Source: Photobacterium alginatilyticum
GTDB taxonomy: Bacteria; Pseudomonadota; Gammaproteobacteria; Enterobacterales; Vibrionaceae
Reading direction: 5' to 3'
Assembly (NCBI RefSeq): GCF_009910675.1
Contig: NZ_RSEJ01000035.1
Coordinates: 1 to 55,344 of the forward strand
DNA: 55,344 bases
Notes under the pieces: generated by a model
Told to the model about the DNA's origin: nothing
Seen by the model: only the letters and a program-made list of their open reading frames with translations
Databases searched by the model: none
Position numbers and translations under genes: made by a program
Part shown: positions 1 to 8,288 of the stretch, in pieces
Layout: each line of letters starts with the position of its first letter
Numbering within the stretch: the first letter of the stretch is position 1

Positions 1-112
1 TTCATATCATCTGAATACTTGTACGCTGGAGGGGATCAATAACAAGATAAAACTCATCAAGCGTATGGGATACGGATATCGAGATACGGAATACTTCTTC
101 CTAAAGATAAAA

Positions 113-134
113 GCAGCTTTCCCCGGAAAGCCGC
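113..134 (-). terminator. Probable intrinsic terminator of the AhpD-like gene
   Basis: A GC-containing stem (GCTTTC 116-121 with GAAAGC 126-131, extended to GC/GC ends with one mismatch) is followed on the minus strand by TTTTATCTTT. It lies about 40 nt past the stop codon of the minus-strand gene ending at 176. The 112 bases before it hold no recognisable feature. Confidence 0.6.
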
Positions 135-175
135 GATGAACCTTTTTTCTTCGTAGCAACACTGAACCTGTCCGC

Positions 176-616
176 TTATGCTTCATGCACCATTTTGGTT
201 GAGACAGCAAAGCGGTTCCAGGCATTGATGGCTATGATCTGCATAATGCATTGCGCCAACACATTTTCTCCCAGTAGCGTCAGACACCGCTGGTAGGTTT
301 CGTCCGACAGTCCGTGGTCGGAAATTTTAGTGATCTCGTCTGTCATTGCCAGCACAGCCCGTTCGGTTTCACTAAATAGTGGTGACTCTTCCCATGCCGA
401 CAAAGCCAGCAGCCGCTGCTCAGTTTCATTGTGTGCCAAGGCCACAGGCGCATGCATCTGGATACAATAAGCACATTTATTGATCATGGATGCACGGAGC
501 TTGATCAGTTCGCGAAGTGATACCGGAATATCGGTTGTACTCAGGTAAGACTCCACTCCCATCATCGCCTGGACGGCTTTCGGCTGAACGGTGCTGATAT
601 CGATGCGTTTTGACAT
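176..616 (-). CDS. Carboxymuconolactone decarboxylase / AhpD-family protein
   Basis: A 146-residue protein of the AhpD-like superfamily, whose members are small helical alkylhydroperoxidase or peroxidase-like proteins. The core signature is visible: an upstream Glu, then a CAYC pair followed by MH (residues about 47-54), matching E..C..C...H, the redox-active Cys pair and proton-relay His of AhpD. I chose the ATG at 616 because the protein then begins MSKRIDISTV as in the family; a longer reading frame to 709 would add 31 unrelated residues that overlap the divergent promoter. A LysR gene is transcribed away from it, 157 bp apart, and probably controls it. Likely role is cytoplasmic peroxide or thiol stress, but the substrate cannot be read from sequence. 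Confidence 0.88.
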   Translation of the reverse strand: MSKRIDISTVQPKAVQAMMGVESYLSTTDIPVSLRELIKLRASMINKCAYCIQMHAPVALAHNETEQRLLALSAWEESPLFSETERAVLAMTDEITKISDHGLSDETYQRCLTLLGENVLAQCIMQIIAINAWNRFAVSTKMVHEA

Positions 617-739
617 AAGGGTGATCCTCGGTTGTTTTATCGGATTCGATGAACCTGGTGTACCTGCTTTTTCTCGGTTCACCAGGAAAGTGATGTCATT
701 GTGCGCCATTCGACAAATAGATAGAATACAACCAAAATC

Positions 740-754
740 TGCAATAGTTTTGCA
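740..754. promoter_or_regulatory. LysR-type operator candidate in the divergent AhpD/LysR promoter
   Basis: TGCAA-N5-TTGCA is a perfect 15-bp dyad lying 19 bp before the LysR start codon at 774 and about 124 bp from the divergent AhpD-like start. Interrupted 15-bp dyads of this kind are typical LysR recognition sites. Binding by the adjacent regulator is inferred from position and symmetry only. Confidence 0.5.
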
Positions 755-773
755 TCATACGCAAAGGTTAAAT

Positions 774-1682
774 ATGCTGGATCTAGCCCGAGTTTTTATC
801 CAGGTCGTCGACTCAGGAAGCTTTTCAAAAGCAGGACAGACACTGAATATGGCCCCGTCTTCCGTTGCCCGAAATATTGACAACCTCGAGCGGCAATTGA
901 ATGTCACCCTGTTTAAACGCAGCACCCGCCAATTGCTTCTCACTGAAGAAGGCCAGTATTTTTTGGCCGGAGCAACCAAGCTGATCGAAGATACCGATCA
1001 GCTTGTGCTATCTATGAATGCCCTGAATGATGAGCCCAGAGGCACACTGCGGATCTCAGTCTTCGAGAGTTTCGGTAACCTTTGCGTTTGCCCCTATCTG
1101 CCCGAGTTTTTGGCTAGGTATCCGCAAGTAAACGTAGAGATCGAGCTCGATAACAAGTTGGTCGATCTCAATGCTGAAAACATTGATGTTGCAATCCGAG
1201 TCGGACGGCCGGTTGATAGCAGCTTGAATGCACGCAAACTCATGACCAACCATACGTTACTGTGCGCAGCACCAGCATACTTGGCCCGATACGGCACACC
1301 TCAAAAACCGGAAGAGGCCAGCGAACATAATTGCCTATTGCTAAACCATGACAGGCAAAGAAGCTACTGGCATTTTTCGCAAAAAAAACAGCACAAGAAG
1401 ATCCCGGTCCAGGGTAACCTGACTTCGAAAGGGGGCTCTCCGCTGCTGGCCGCAGCAGAAGGCGGAGCGGGGTTACTGCTGTTATCTAGCTGGATGCTGA
1501 CAGACGCCCTCAAAGAGGGGCGGCTTGTTCCCGTGCTGCCAGAGTGGCAGGTGATGCAACATGAGCACACCAGCGGGGAAATTTATGCCATCTATCGCGG
1601 CGGGAAATACCCCAAACCTCATCTACGCGCCTTCATCGATTTCTTGCTTGAAAAAACTGAACAGCACAGTCTGTATCTGTAG
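774..1682 (+). CDS. LysR-family transcriptional regulator
   Basis: A 302-residue protein, normal length for LysR regulators. An N-terminal winged helix-turn-helix (residues 1-60, with FSKAGQTLNMAPSSVARNI as the recognition region) is followed by a periplasmic-binding-like effector domain with the usual RVGRPVDSSL patch. The ATG at 774 is preceded by AAAGG at 7-nt spacing and begins MLDLARVFIQVV, the normal LysR start; the frame is open further upstream but that part overlaps the divergent gene. It is divergent from the AhpD-like gene, the classic arrangement of a LysR regulator and its target. The inducer is unknown. Confidence 0.9.
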   Translation: MLDLARVFIQVVDSGSFSKAGQTLNMAPSSVARNIDNLERQLNVTLFKRSTRQLLLTEEGQYFLAGATKLIEDTDQLVLSMNALNDEPRGTLRISVFESFGNLCVCPYLPEFLARYPQVNVEIELDNKLVDLNAENIDVAIRVGRPVDSSLNARKLMTNHTLLCAAPAYLARYGTPQKPEEASEHNCLLLNHDRQRSYWHFSQKKQHKKIPVQGNLTSKGGSPLLAAAEGGAGLLLLSSWMLTDALKEGRLVPVLPEWQVMQHEHTSGEIYAIYRGGKYPKPHLRAFIDFLLEKTEQHSLYL

Positions 1683-1697
1683 AGAATCTGAACAACA

Positions 1698-1724
1698 AGC
1701 CAAAGCGGATCCACCGCCTTGGCT
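1698..1724. terminator. Hairpin between convergent genes, possible bidirectional terminator
   Basis: AGCCAAAGCGG (1698-1708) pairs with CCGCCTTGGCT (1714-1724) in 10 of 11 positions around a 5-nt loop. It sits between the LysR stop (1682) and the stop of the convergent gene (1755). Neither side has a strong T-tract, so termination is plausible but not certain. Confidence 0.45.
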
Positions 1725-1754
1725 ATAAAGTCGCCTTGGTTAGATTTAGTTTAG

Positions 1755-2486
1755 TTACGAGTCCTGACTCAGGCTATTTAGAATCGACCGAACCTTTTGC
1801 TCATTTTCTTCGTACTCGGTTAACGCCTGAATCACCCTGAGACAATCAGAACTCAATCGATACCGATTGGTATATTGCACATCGGTATAAATCGCTGCTG
1901 GAAAATCATCGGGGATGCCCAACGGTTCAATATGACCAGCCGACGGATCCTGGTAATTCCGGTGATGCTTGAGGTTCGGCCAACTGATGATTTCTACCGC
2001 CGCCTTGGCAATTCCAACCATCCATCCCTCCTGGACTTCTTGTGGAGAAAGATCGAAGTAACTGTCGGTACTGACATCGGCATCAAGCCAGCTCTGTACA
2101 GTGGCCAGATAATGTTGATGGTCATAGTCTTCTATTAATTCGCTGACGGCTGATGAAGACTGAAAGGCAAAAGACGTATTGAGCAGATATAGCTCTGCGA
2201 GTGTCATGTTACTCAATGCAGCAAATGCAATATCAAACGCCCTTTCATGTAATCTGGCTTCGACGGCAAGGCGCTGTTTCTCTTCATTCAGACGCTTTTC
2301 CTTTAAATGCCGAATCCGATTTTTGCCATCTTCGATCAGCTGCTGTGCCTGCTGCAGGACATCAATTTCGGCTGATGAATAAAGTTCACTGAGATCGGAC
2401 AAGATTACGTTTTTGATAATATTGGATGCGGTGGTCGCCTTCGCCTGTTTGCTTTTCAAAGCCTGGCTGTTTGCAAAATCGAGCAT
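1755..2486 (-). CDS. Hypothetical protein with central coiled-coil
   Basis: A 243-residue soluble protein that I do not recognise. It has no signal peptide or membrane segment. Residues about 45-80 are strongly charged and heptad-like (LIEDGKNRIRHLKEKRLNEE and following), suggesting a coiled coil or long helix; the middle is rich in Asp, Ser and Tyr; the C-terminus is acidic. The start is supported by GAGGGG six nt upstream of the ATG. It stands alone, convergent with the LysR gene and 270 bp from the next gene, so context gives no function. Confidence 0.72.
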   Translation of the reverse strand: MLDFANSQALKSKQAKATTASNIIKNVILSDLSELYSSAEIDVLQQAQQLIEDGKNRIRHLKEKRLNEEKQRLAVEARLHERAFDIAFAALSNMTLAELYLLNTSFAFQSSSAVSELIEDYDHQHYLATVQSWLDADVSTDSYFDLSPQEVQEGWMVGIAKAAVEIISWPNLKHHRNYQDPSAGHIEPLGIPDDFPAAIYTDVQYTNRYRLSSDCLRVIQALTEYEENEQKVRSILNSLSQDS

Positions 2487-2686
2487 GATCTACCCCTCAA
2501 TATCAACACCACGATACCTAAGCTGCCTATACAACAAAGGCATATGGTAAGTGCCAACTAACACCTTTCTTGCAAACCTCTCTGCCGATGGACTCTCCTC
2601 TTCACGTTTGACTGTTATCTCTAGTGTAGACAAAAAACTCTATTTTTTAGTGATTTGCCTTTGAAACTAATCACACACAAAAGTAT

Positions 2687-2718
2687 AGGGCACCGCCCCC
2701 ATCGGGATGAGGTGCCCT
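2687..2718 (-). terminator. Intrinsic terminator of the GFA-family gene
   Basis: AGGGCACC (2687-2694) pairs perfectly with GGTGCCCT (2711-2718), with a small inner CCC/GGG stem in the 16-nt loop. On the minus strand it is followed by ATACTTTTGTG. It lies 39 nt past the stop of the gene ending at 2758. Confidence 0.65.
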
Positions 2719-2757
2719 GACGGACTCCGTGTATTACCCGGTTAAGGCTTACTCTGA

Positions 2758-3177
2758 TTAAGGCGCGTACTTCGCAAACACTTCGGCTTCTGTCATGTTT
2801 TGGGTGTCATTGCTAAAGGCGTAATACTCTGGTTTCTTATCAATAAAGATTTGATGATCCATTTTCATCTGATCCTGCTGATCAAGAATACCAGCCGTAA
2901 TAATATGCTGACCATTCCCCTTTAATAGGTAGAACAAATGTGTCCCGCACTCCTTGCAAAAAGCTCGCTCGGCCCATTCAGAAGAAACGTAACGACTGAC
3001 AAACTCTTCACCGTTAATCGTGATTTCAGCCCCGCCGTCAACGGCAAGGAATGGCCCTCCTCCCCATTTACGGCACATCCCGCAATGACATGCTCCGACA
3101 TGCAAATCAGCGGCTTTCGCTTCAATCGTCACTTTTCCACATAGGCAGCTGCCAGATACCGCTTGTTTCTCACTCAT
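2758..3177 (-). CDS. GFA (CENP-V/GFA domain) family protein
   Basis: A 139-residue protein of the glutathione-dependent formaldehyde-activating (Gfa/Mss4-like) fold. The zinc-binding Cys pattern is visible: CLCG near residue 11, CHCGMC near residues 30-35 and KECGTH near residue 76. Members carry structural and catalytic Zn and are often annotated as formaldehyde-activating enzymes, although many are uncharacterised. The start has a strong Shine-Dalgarno (AAGGAGGACAT before ATG). A single gene with its own terminator. The exact reaction cannot be deduced. Confidence 0.88.
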   Translation of the reverse strand: MSEKQAVSGSCLCGKVTIEAKAADLHVGACHCGMCRKWGGGPFLAVDGGAEITINGEEFVSRYVSSEWAERAFCKECGTHLFYLLKGNGQHIITAGILDQQDQMKMDHQIFIDKKPEYYAFSNDTQNMTEAEVFAKYAP

Positions 3178-3322
3178 ATGTCCTCCTTGTCTTGTTCCAT
3201 CTTATAAATTATTACCATGATACTGTATATATATACAGCCGCCATTATTCAACTATAGACAAGAATTACTGTGAGCAAGATGCAAGTTTCAAACAGCATT
3301 ATCCATAACAACTGCCTGCCAC

Positions 3323-3538
3323 CTAGTGCCAGCCGATCTGCCACTCCAAAGAATCGGTTAGCTCTCGCCAGTTAAGCTCATACTCATGTCGGTTAATCAC
3401 CGCCTCAATAACACAGCGTTTAACCTTATGGTTCTCATCAAACTCAACCTGGGTTACAACAAAATGCCTCTCCCGATGAACGGGATGTACTTTGGTCCAT
3501 TTGCTATTTAGCAATGCCTTTGGGTGAATACGGTTCAT
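3323..3538 (-). CDS. TIGR02450-family Trp-rich small protein
   Basis: A 71-residue protein matching the conserved small family known as TIGR02450: start NRIHPKALLNSKWTKVHPV, then RERHFVVTQVEFDE, and a C-terminal Trp-rich part (NWRELTDSLEWQIGWH). The family is common in marine gammaproteobacteria and cyanobacteria and has no assigned function. It is a soluble, basic, probably cytoplasmic protein. The strand matches the GFA gene downstream but the two are separated by 145 bp, so they need not be co-transcribed. Confidence 0.85.
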   Translation of the reverse strand: MNRIHPKALLNSKWTKVHPVHRERHFVVTQVEFDENHKVKRCVIEAVINRHEYELNWRELTDSLEWQIGWH

Positions 3539-3730
3539 ATCAGGATCCCTTTACAGGCCTTTGCTATAGCCAACGCTTCAAACCGACTTTCCGATCATTT
3601 GATCGCAGCAATTAACTCATTTCTTTCGATAAAATCGGAAAACGAGATACACGGCATTACCTGCAATCTTTTGATCTGCCTGTCTCTGCCTGATCACAAT
3701 GTATATCCACTCCCAGTTTCCCCAAAAAAA

Positions 3731-3762
3731 ACACCCTAGCTGCTCGCAAGCAGCTAGGGTGT
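3731..3762 (-). terminator. Strong intrinsic terminator of the DUF3303 gene
   Basis: ACACCCTAGCTGCT (3731-3744) pairs perfectly over 14 bp with AGCAGCTAGGGTGT (3749-3762) around a CGCA loop. On the minus strand it is followed by an uninterrupted T-tract (the A run 3724-3730). It lies 35 nt past the stop at 3798. Confidence 0.92.
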
Positions 3763-3797
3763 GACTTATCTAATGAGAGAAAACAGGCAATCGCAGG

Positions 3798-4091
3798 CTA
3801 TACCAACAATTTACTGCCCAGCGCCTTGGCCTGTTCGTCATCGACGACCGCCTGCACTGAGATATCCATATCGCTATTCCATTTCAGCGCGTAGGCAGAA
3901 ACCGCCTCGATACTATCAGACTCGCAAATCGCGACTCCCGTTCCGCTGACCAAATCATGCCAGCGGCCAATCATCTTGATCTCTTCCCCCATCATCGCCT
4001 GATCCTGCTCTGTGGTAAGCTGAGAAAAATGAGCCAGCGTCGCATGCAGCTTGCCTTGGTGTAACTGCCAGGTAATTAAAAACGTCATCAT
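3798..4091 (-). CDS. DUF3303 domain-containing small protein
   Basis: A 97-residue single-domain protein with the pattern of DUF3303: an N-terminal beta strand (MTFLITWQL), the GEEIKMIGRWHDLVSGTGVAICESDS core, and a C-terminal DISVQAVVDDEQA. The fold is a ferredoxin-like alpha/beta barrel dimer domain. Function is unknown in the family. Two ATG codons are adjacent (4091 and 4088) and either could serve. Monocistronic, with a strong terminator. Confidence 0.8.
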   Translation of the reverse strand: MMTFLITWQLHQGKLHATLAHFSQLTTEQDQAMMGEEIKMIGRWHDLVSGTGVAICESDSIEAVSAYALKWNSDMDISVQAVVDDEQAKALGSKLLV

Positions 4092-4231
4092 CAGTACCTC
4101 GTTTTAGCACTGAGGATAAGTATAGATAAGGAGGTGCACGGCCTGTGGCTCAATGCATGCGTCCGATAGGCCTCCAATACAAAAGGCGATTAACACCAAC
4201 GAGTTAGCCGTTATTTGCAATCAAGAGATCG

Positions 4232-5890
4232 TCAACTAATAGAGCTATAGGCTCTGTCGATCAATGCTTGCGTCTCTGATACTGGAAGTGCCTTGTCGAA
4301 ATAGTAACCCTGGGCACAGTCGCAACCGAGCTGTGTTAACAGTTCACGCTGCTCCCGAGTTTCGACCCCTTCAGCAAGCACCTTAACCTGCAGCACGCGG
4401 CTCAGCTCAATGATCTGCCGGGTAAATTCACGGTCCAGTTCGGTATTGCAGATATTCTCGATCAGTGTGCGATCCAATTTCAGCTTATCCAGCGACTGGC
4501 AGAAAGTACGAATTAAGTTCAGTGATGAGTAGCCAGTGCCAAAATCATCGACCGCAATATTGATCCCGGCACTTTTTAGCTGCGTAATATTGTCCCTCAG
4601 CGTACTGATATTCTTTGCTGTTGCCGTCTCTGTGATTTCTATTTCAATCAGCTCAGTCGGACATTGGGTTGTTTTAATAATATTCACAATACGAGAGACA
4701 AACGTCGTCATCTCTATTGTTTTAAAGGATATATTGATTGCTATCCGAGGGGTATTTACACCATGCTTTCGCCATTCAACAATTTGTGAACAAACCTGAT
4801 GAAATACCCACAAGTCAAATTCAAAATGCAAACCAATCTCTTCAGCAATACCCACAAAAATATCCGGAGGAATATTACCCAACTCCGTATGTTGCCAGCG
4901 AGATAATGCTTCAAAACCAATAAGCATACCATTGCTCAAATCATATTGGGGCTGAAAATATATCTTGATCTGGTTTTGTTCTATCGCCTGAGGTAACTCT
5001 TCAATGATAAGCTTCTTAAATACCAAATCATCTTTCGTCTGTTCCGTCGCCAAGCAATATTTGGAAGTACTGAACTTCTTTGCTTCTCTCATTGCGATTT
5101 CAGCCGCCACTTCCATCGCATGATAACTGTCATAAACAGCACTTTCAGCACTGACTCCAATACTAAAAGATTTATTTACCTGATGACCACCATTGAGTTT
5201 CAGCGGCATTGCCGCAACATCACAAAGGTGTTTGCAGATATGAACAACATAGGCATCAAAGGATTCGGCTGACAACCCGTTATAATCTTCGACCAATACC
5301 CCAAATTTTGCATTGGAATAACGAACCACCAAGCCCCTGTCGTTAATACTTTCCTGTAGCGTTTTCCCCAACACCCATAAATAGTTATCGCCGACATCGA
5401 AGCCATAACGAAAATTCATCGTTGAAAAATTATCGACAGAAAAAATAAGCAACGCCAATTTCGGTTTATGCCTTTCAGGGAGACGAAGTAAGTACTCAGC
5501 TCGAGAACGTATTGCCCAGCCATTAGGCAGTCCCGTAATCGGATCAACCGATTTATTTTCCAGCACCCGGAAATACAGCTCAAAGACATTCACCTCATCC
5601 TTGCTAGCAAGGCATTGCATATCAACCGGCAGTGAATAATGATGTTTGTTTTTCAGCGCAGCTTTGACGGATTTCCTCTGAGCGCTATCAACAACATAAG
5701 CAGTAAGTTGTTCATTGCTTATGGTGTGCTGGGTCTTCGCATCAAGAATAGATAAAACACTATGCAATTTGCAGCCTATTATTTCTGACTTCACATATCC
5801 AACTTGCTCTGTAAAAACGTCATTACACGCAATTACAATATCATTGTGGATAGTCAGTGCTGGTAATAGCGAATATGCAACATCACTCAT
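4232..5890 (-). CDS. PAS-GGDEF-EAL protein, probable c-di-GMP phosphodiesterase
   Basis: A 552-residue cytoplasmic protein. Residues about 8-115 look like a PAS sensor (TIHNDIVIACNDVF). A GGDEF domain starts with DPITGLPNG near 116, but its active-site loop is SNAKF (about 192-196) instead of GGDEF, so diguanylate cyclase activity is probably lost. The EAL domain begins at FEALSRW (about 326) and keeps DDFGTGYSSL, KLDRTLI and AEGVE, so c-di-GMP hydrolysis is likely intact. The degenerate GGDEF may bind GTP as a regulatory site. No membrane segment, so it senses a cytoplasmic signal. Monocistronic. Confidence 0.9.
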   Translation of the reverse strand: MSDVAYSLLPALTIHNDIVIACNDVFTEQVGYVKSEIIGCKLHSVLSILDAKTQHTISNEQLTAYVVDSAQRKSVKAALKNKHHYSLPVDMQCLASKDEVNVFELYFRVLENKSVDPITGLPNGWAIRSRAEYLLRLPERHKPKLALLIFSVDNFSTMNFRYGFDVGDNYLWVLGKTLQESINDRGLVVRYSNAKFGVLVEDYNGLSAESFDAYVVHICKHLCDVAAMPLKLNGGHQVNKSFSIGVSAESAVYDSYHAMEVAAEIAMREAKKFSTSKYCLATEQTKDDLVFKKLIIEELPQAIEQNQIKIYFQPQYDLSNGMLIGFEALSRWQHTELGNIPPDIFVGIAEEIGLHFEFDLWVFHQVCSQIVEWRKHGVNTPRIAINISFKTIEMTTFVSRIVNIIKTTQCPTELIEIEITETATAKNISTLRDNITQLKSAGINIAVDDFGTGYSSLNLIRTFCQSLDKLKLDRTLIENICNTELDREFTRQIIELSRVLQVKVLAEGVETREQRELLTQLGCDCAQGYYFDKALPVSETQALIDRAYSSIS

Positions 5891-6363
5891 CAGTGTACTC
5901 GTTAGTATTCTTTTTATTAATATTCTGTGGAACGCAGCCTCAGCATTATTTTCATCATGATACAGGACTTTTTCATTGAGCTGTTGAATATTTTCTCTAA
6001 TTGATATTAATTTTTTAAGGCCTCAACAACCGCAATCTCCCTTGTATATAACCACTTAAAATATAGGTTAATAGGTCAAACCAGTGTTCAATCTGTATCT
6101 AGTAGTTATTATTAATCATACTATTAGAGCGAACAATCCAACGATAGCCTCTATTATCACGAGCTGATTAAACAGAAAAAAGAACGATACCAAAGAAGCG
6201 GTAAACTGCTCAGACACGAAAATAACGAACCAGGTGTCAAGGCAATTTCATTTATGAAGAGGGGTAGTAGAAACTTCGCTAATACCTGAATTTTATCAAT
6301 AAGCTACAAGAACAAACATAAAATAGCGCCTGACAGTATCAGGCACTGGGTATAATCCATAAT
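5891..6363. other. Intergenic region, 473 bp
   Basis: AT-rich, between two minus-strand genes. Apart from the hairpin at 6328-6344 I see no open reading frame, tandem repeat or convincing promoter. The part nearest 5891 must hold the promoter of the GGDEF-EAL gene. Confidence 0.5.
6328..6344 (-). terminator. Intrinsic terminator of the MBL-fold gene
   Basis: GCCTGA (6328-6333) pairs with TCAGGC (6339-6344) around a 5-nt loop; the minus strand continues GCTATTTTATGTTTG. Located 20 nt past the stop at 6364. Confidence 0.6.
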
Positions 6364-7527
6364 TTAAGGCTGCACTTGCGCCAACTGCGAATAATCCAGC
6401 CATTTCAGGCTGTCTTGCCACCAGTAGGTGGTACGTACAGGTTGCGAGAAATCCAGCGATTCACCGATCAAAGGCGTAACCAGCTCCGTATTATGGACCT
6501 CAGCCTCGGCAATCAAGTCATTCACCGGCTCATCCCAACGATGAAGGAACAGCTCGTAAGTAGACCAATGCACCGGAAAGAGCTTTTCGGCCCTGACATC
6601 CAGATGAGCCTGCATGGTATGAGCTGCCTGCATATGGCCCCAACCCTCGACCGGGTAGCCTTTGCCGTTCTTCACATTGGCGGCTACTTCGATAAATGAC
6701 AAATCAAACGGGCCTAGGCGTTCACCGATTTCTTTAAAATGCTCTCCATAGGCCGAATCACCACTGTAGAACACACTCCCGGCATTAGCCTGAATTGCCC
6801 ATGAGGACCACAAGGTTTTGTTCGAATCAAACAGCCCGCGACCTGAATTGTGGTTGGCTGGTGCCGAAGTAATAGTCACGCTATTAAACTGCTGGCTTTC
6901 CCACCAGTCGAACTCTTGAATATTGGTCGCTTTCACGCCCCACTTTTCAAGATGGCGGCCTACTCCGAGCGGCACAAAGAATTTCACATCCGTGTTGGCA
7001 TAGTATCGCGCTGTGTTCTCTTCCAAATGATCATAATGATCATGAGAAATCAGGATCACATCAGGAACCGGCAGATCCTCTCGGCTAACCGGCGCATCAA
7101 CATTTCGTTCAAACCAACGGGCAAAAAACGAAGGCGCTGCATAGTCGAATACAGGATCGATCAACAAACGGGTATTGTCGACTTCAACAAACAACGATGA
7201 ATGGCCCAGCCAGGTAACCCTGAGCGACTGGCTCGACTTGGCAAGCAACTGGGTATCAACCGCCTGAAACTGAAGGCGCTCGGATGGTTTGTACCGGTCA
7301 CGCTGCATGAAAAACTTCCACATTGTTTTTAGCATGACTTCTTCAGCGCTCATCCTTGGCAGGTGAGAAACCACTTTACCATCAATAAATTGCGGCGAGC
7401 TTGCAATGCGCTCCTGTCTAAGATCTTCACTTCGAACAGCATCGACATCAACCTTGTCGCTACCGCTGACAGCAATTCCAAGCGCTGCCAACACAGCGAC
7501 CATAGATGCTTTTAATGTTGTGTTCAT
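6364..7527 (-). CDS. Exported metallo-beta-lactamase-fold hydrolase (UlaG/RomA/NAPE-PLD-like)
   Basis: A 387-residue protein with an N-terminal hydrophobic segment (TLKASMVAVLAALGIAVSG) that looks like a signal peptide or anchor. The MBL core is clear: TWLGHSSLFVEVDNTRLLIDPVFD, then HDHYDHLE (the HxHxDH zinc motif), FYSGDSAYG with the bridging Asp, and GHMQAAH plus FPVHWSTYEL supplying later His ligands. This arrangement is that of the lipid/phosphodiester hydrolase branch that includes RomA and NAPE-PLD rather than true beta-lactamases. It is divergent from a TetR regulator, with two matching dyad operators between them, so expression is probably ligand-inducible. Substrate unknown; a periplasmic phosphodiester or lactone is possible. 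Confidence 0.88.
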   Translation of the reverse strand: MNTTLKASMVAVLAALGIAVSGSDKVDVDAVRSEDLRQERIASSPQFIDGKVVSHLPRMSAEEVMLKTMWKFFMQRDRYKPSERLQFQAVDTQLLAKSSQSLRVTWLGHSSLFVEVDNTRLLIDPVFDYAAPSFFARWFERNVDAPVSREDLPVPDVILISHDHYDHLEENTARYYANTDVKFFVPLGVGRHLEKWGVKATNIQEFDWWESQQFNSVTITSAPANHNSGRGLFDSNKTLWSSWAIQANAGSVFYSGDSAYGEHFKEIGERLGPFDLSFIEVAANVKNGKGYPVEGWGHMQAAHTMQAHLDVRAEKLFPVHWSTYELFLHRWDEPVNDLIAEAEVHNTELVTPLIGESLDFSQPVRTTYWWQDSLKWLDYSQLAQVQP

Positions 7528-7542
7528 TGCTTCGCTAGCCTC

Positions 7543-7568
7543 AAAAGTAAACGATGGTGTATACTTTT
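7543..7568. promoter_or_regulatory. TetR operator O1 (imperfect dyad)
   Basis: AAAAGTAAAC and GTATACTTTT form a 10-6-10 inverted repeat with one mismatch, 16 bp upstream of the MBL-fold gene start at 7527. The same sequence is repeated as O2, centre-to-centre distance 46 bp. Confidence 0.75.
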
Positions 7569-7588
7569 AATCTTAACGGGAATCGTGT

Positions 7589-7614
7589 AAAAGTAAACAC
7601 ACTCGTTTACTTTT
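7589..7614. promoter_or_regulatory. TetR operator O2 (perfect dyad)
   Basis: AAAAGTAAAC, 6-bp spacer, GTTTACTTTT: a perfect 10-6-10 dyad immediately upstream of the TetR gene. Sharing arms with O1 argues that one dimeric regulator binds both sites and controls both divergent genes. Confidence 0.8.
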
Positions 7615-7635
7615 TTGTTCATCAATGGTGCTGAA

Positions 7636-8247
7636 ATGGTTAAAGTCGCTGAAATAAAACAAGAAAATATTATTCTTGCTGCAATTGATATTTTCACTGA
7701 AAAAGGACTGGAGCAGGCGAGTATGGAAGCCATTTCAAAAAAGGCAGAAGTCTCAAAGCGTACGCTCTACAAGTACTACCCAACCAAGGAAAGCTTATTT
7801 AATGCCATTATTGAGCGCATGCTCTCCAATGTTGCAGGGATCACTCAAACTCCCTTCAACCCTGACGAACCAGTTAAGGTCCAGCTCACCGCTATCGCTC
7901 GGAAGGAAGTCGAACTCCTATGCTGCCCGCATTTTATCTCGCTGGCCAGAATGGTGTTATCTGAATGTATGCGTTCAACTGACTCGGCATCGCTCATGAT
8001 GAAGAAAGTTCAACAGCTAGAGGGGTTCAAAGGGCTGAGCAAGTGGATCGAAGCGGGTGTTTCAGCAGAAGTACTTGATATCCGCTACCCGGATATTGCT
8101 TCTGAGCAATTTATGGCAGCCCTGAAATCCATCGTTTTCTGGCCACAGATACTTGTTCACCTCCCCCCTGCCAGCCAACATGAAAGGGAAATTGCAATAG
8201 AAATGGCCGTCGCACAATTTCTCAGTGCCTATCTCAAAGACAGCTAA
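7636..8247 (+). CDS. TetR/AcrR-family transcriptional repressor
   Basis: A 203-residue protein with the N-terminal TetR helix-turn-helix (residues about 8-55: IILAAIDIFTEKGLEQASM, then ISKKAEVSKRTLYKYYPTKESLF) and a helical ligand-binding C-terminal domain of the AefR-like type (LARMVLSECMR). I chose the ATG at 7636; a TTG at 7615 in the same frame would directly abut operator O2 and lacks a ribosome site. Neither start has a strong Shine-Dalgarno. Very probably represses itself and the divergent MBL-fold hydrolase through the two dyads. Confidence 0.88.
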   Translation: MVKVAEIKQENIILAAIDIFTEKGLEQASMEAISKKAEVSKRTLYKYYPTKESLFNAIIERMLSNVAGITQTPFNPDEPVKVQLTAIARKEVELLCCPHFISLARMVLSECMRSTDSASLMMKKVQQLEGFKGLSKWIEAGVSAEVLDIRYPDIASEQFMAALKSIVFWPQILVHLPPASQHEREIAIEMAVAQFLSAYLKDS

Positions 8248-8256
8248 CTTAGATAT

Positions 8257-8288
8257 AAATAACCAGATCAGCAATGGTCTGGTTATTT
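8257..8288 (+). terminator. Terminator after TetR gene
   Basis: AAATAACCAGA (8257-8267) pairs perfectly with TCTGGTTATTT (8278-8288) around a 10-nt loop, followed by TATAAAAATAA. Starts 10 nt past the TetR stop. Confidence 0.65.

Noticed and set aside
7..225. Minus-strand 72-codon open frame at the left edge
   Set aside because: It runs through the terminator and the end of the AhpD-like gene, has no ribosome site and no recognisable composition.
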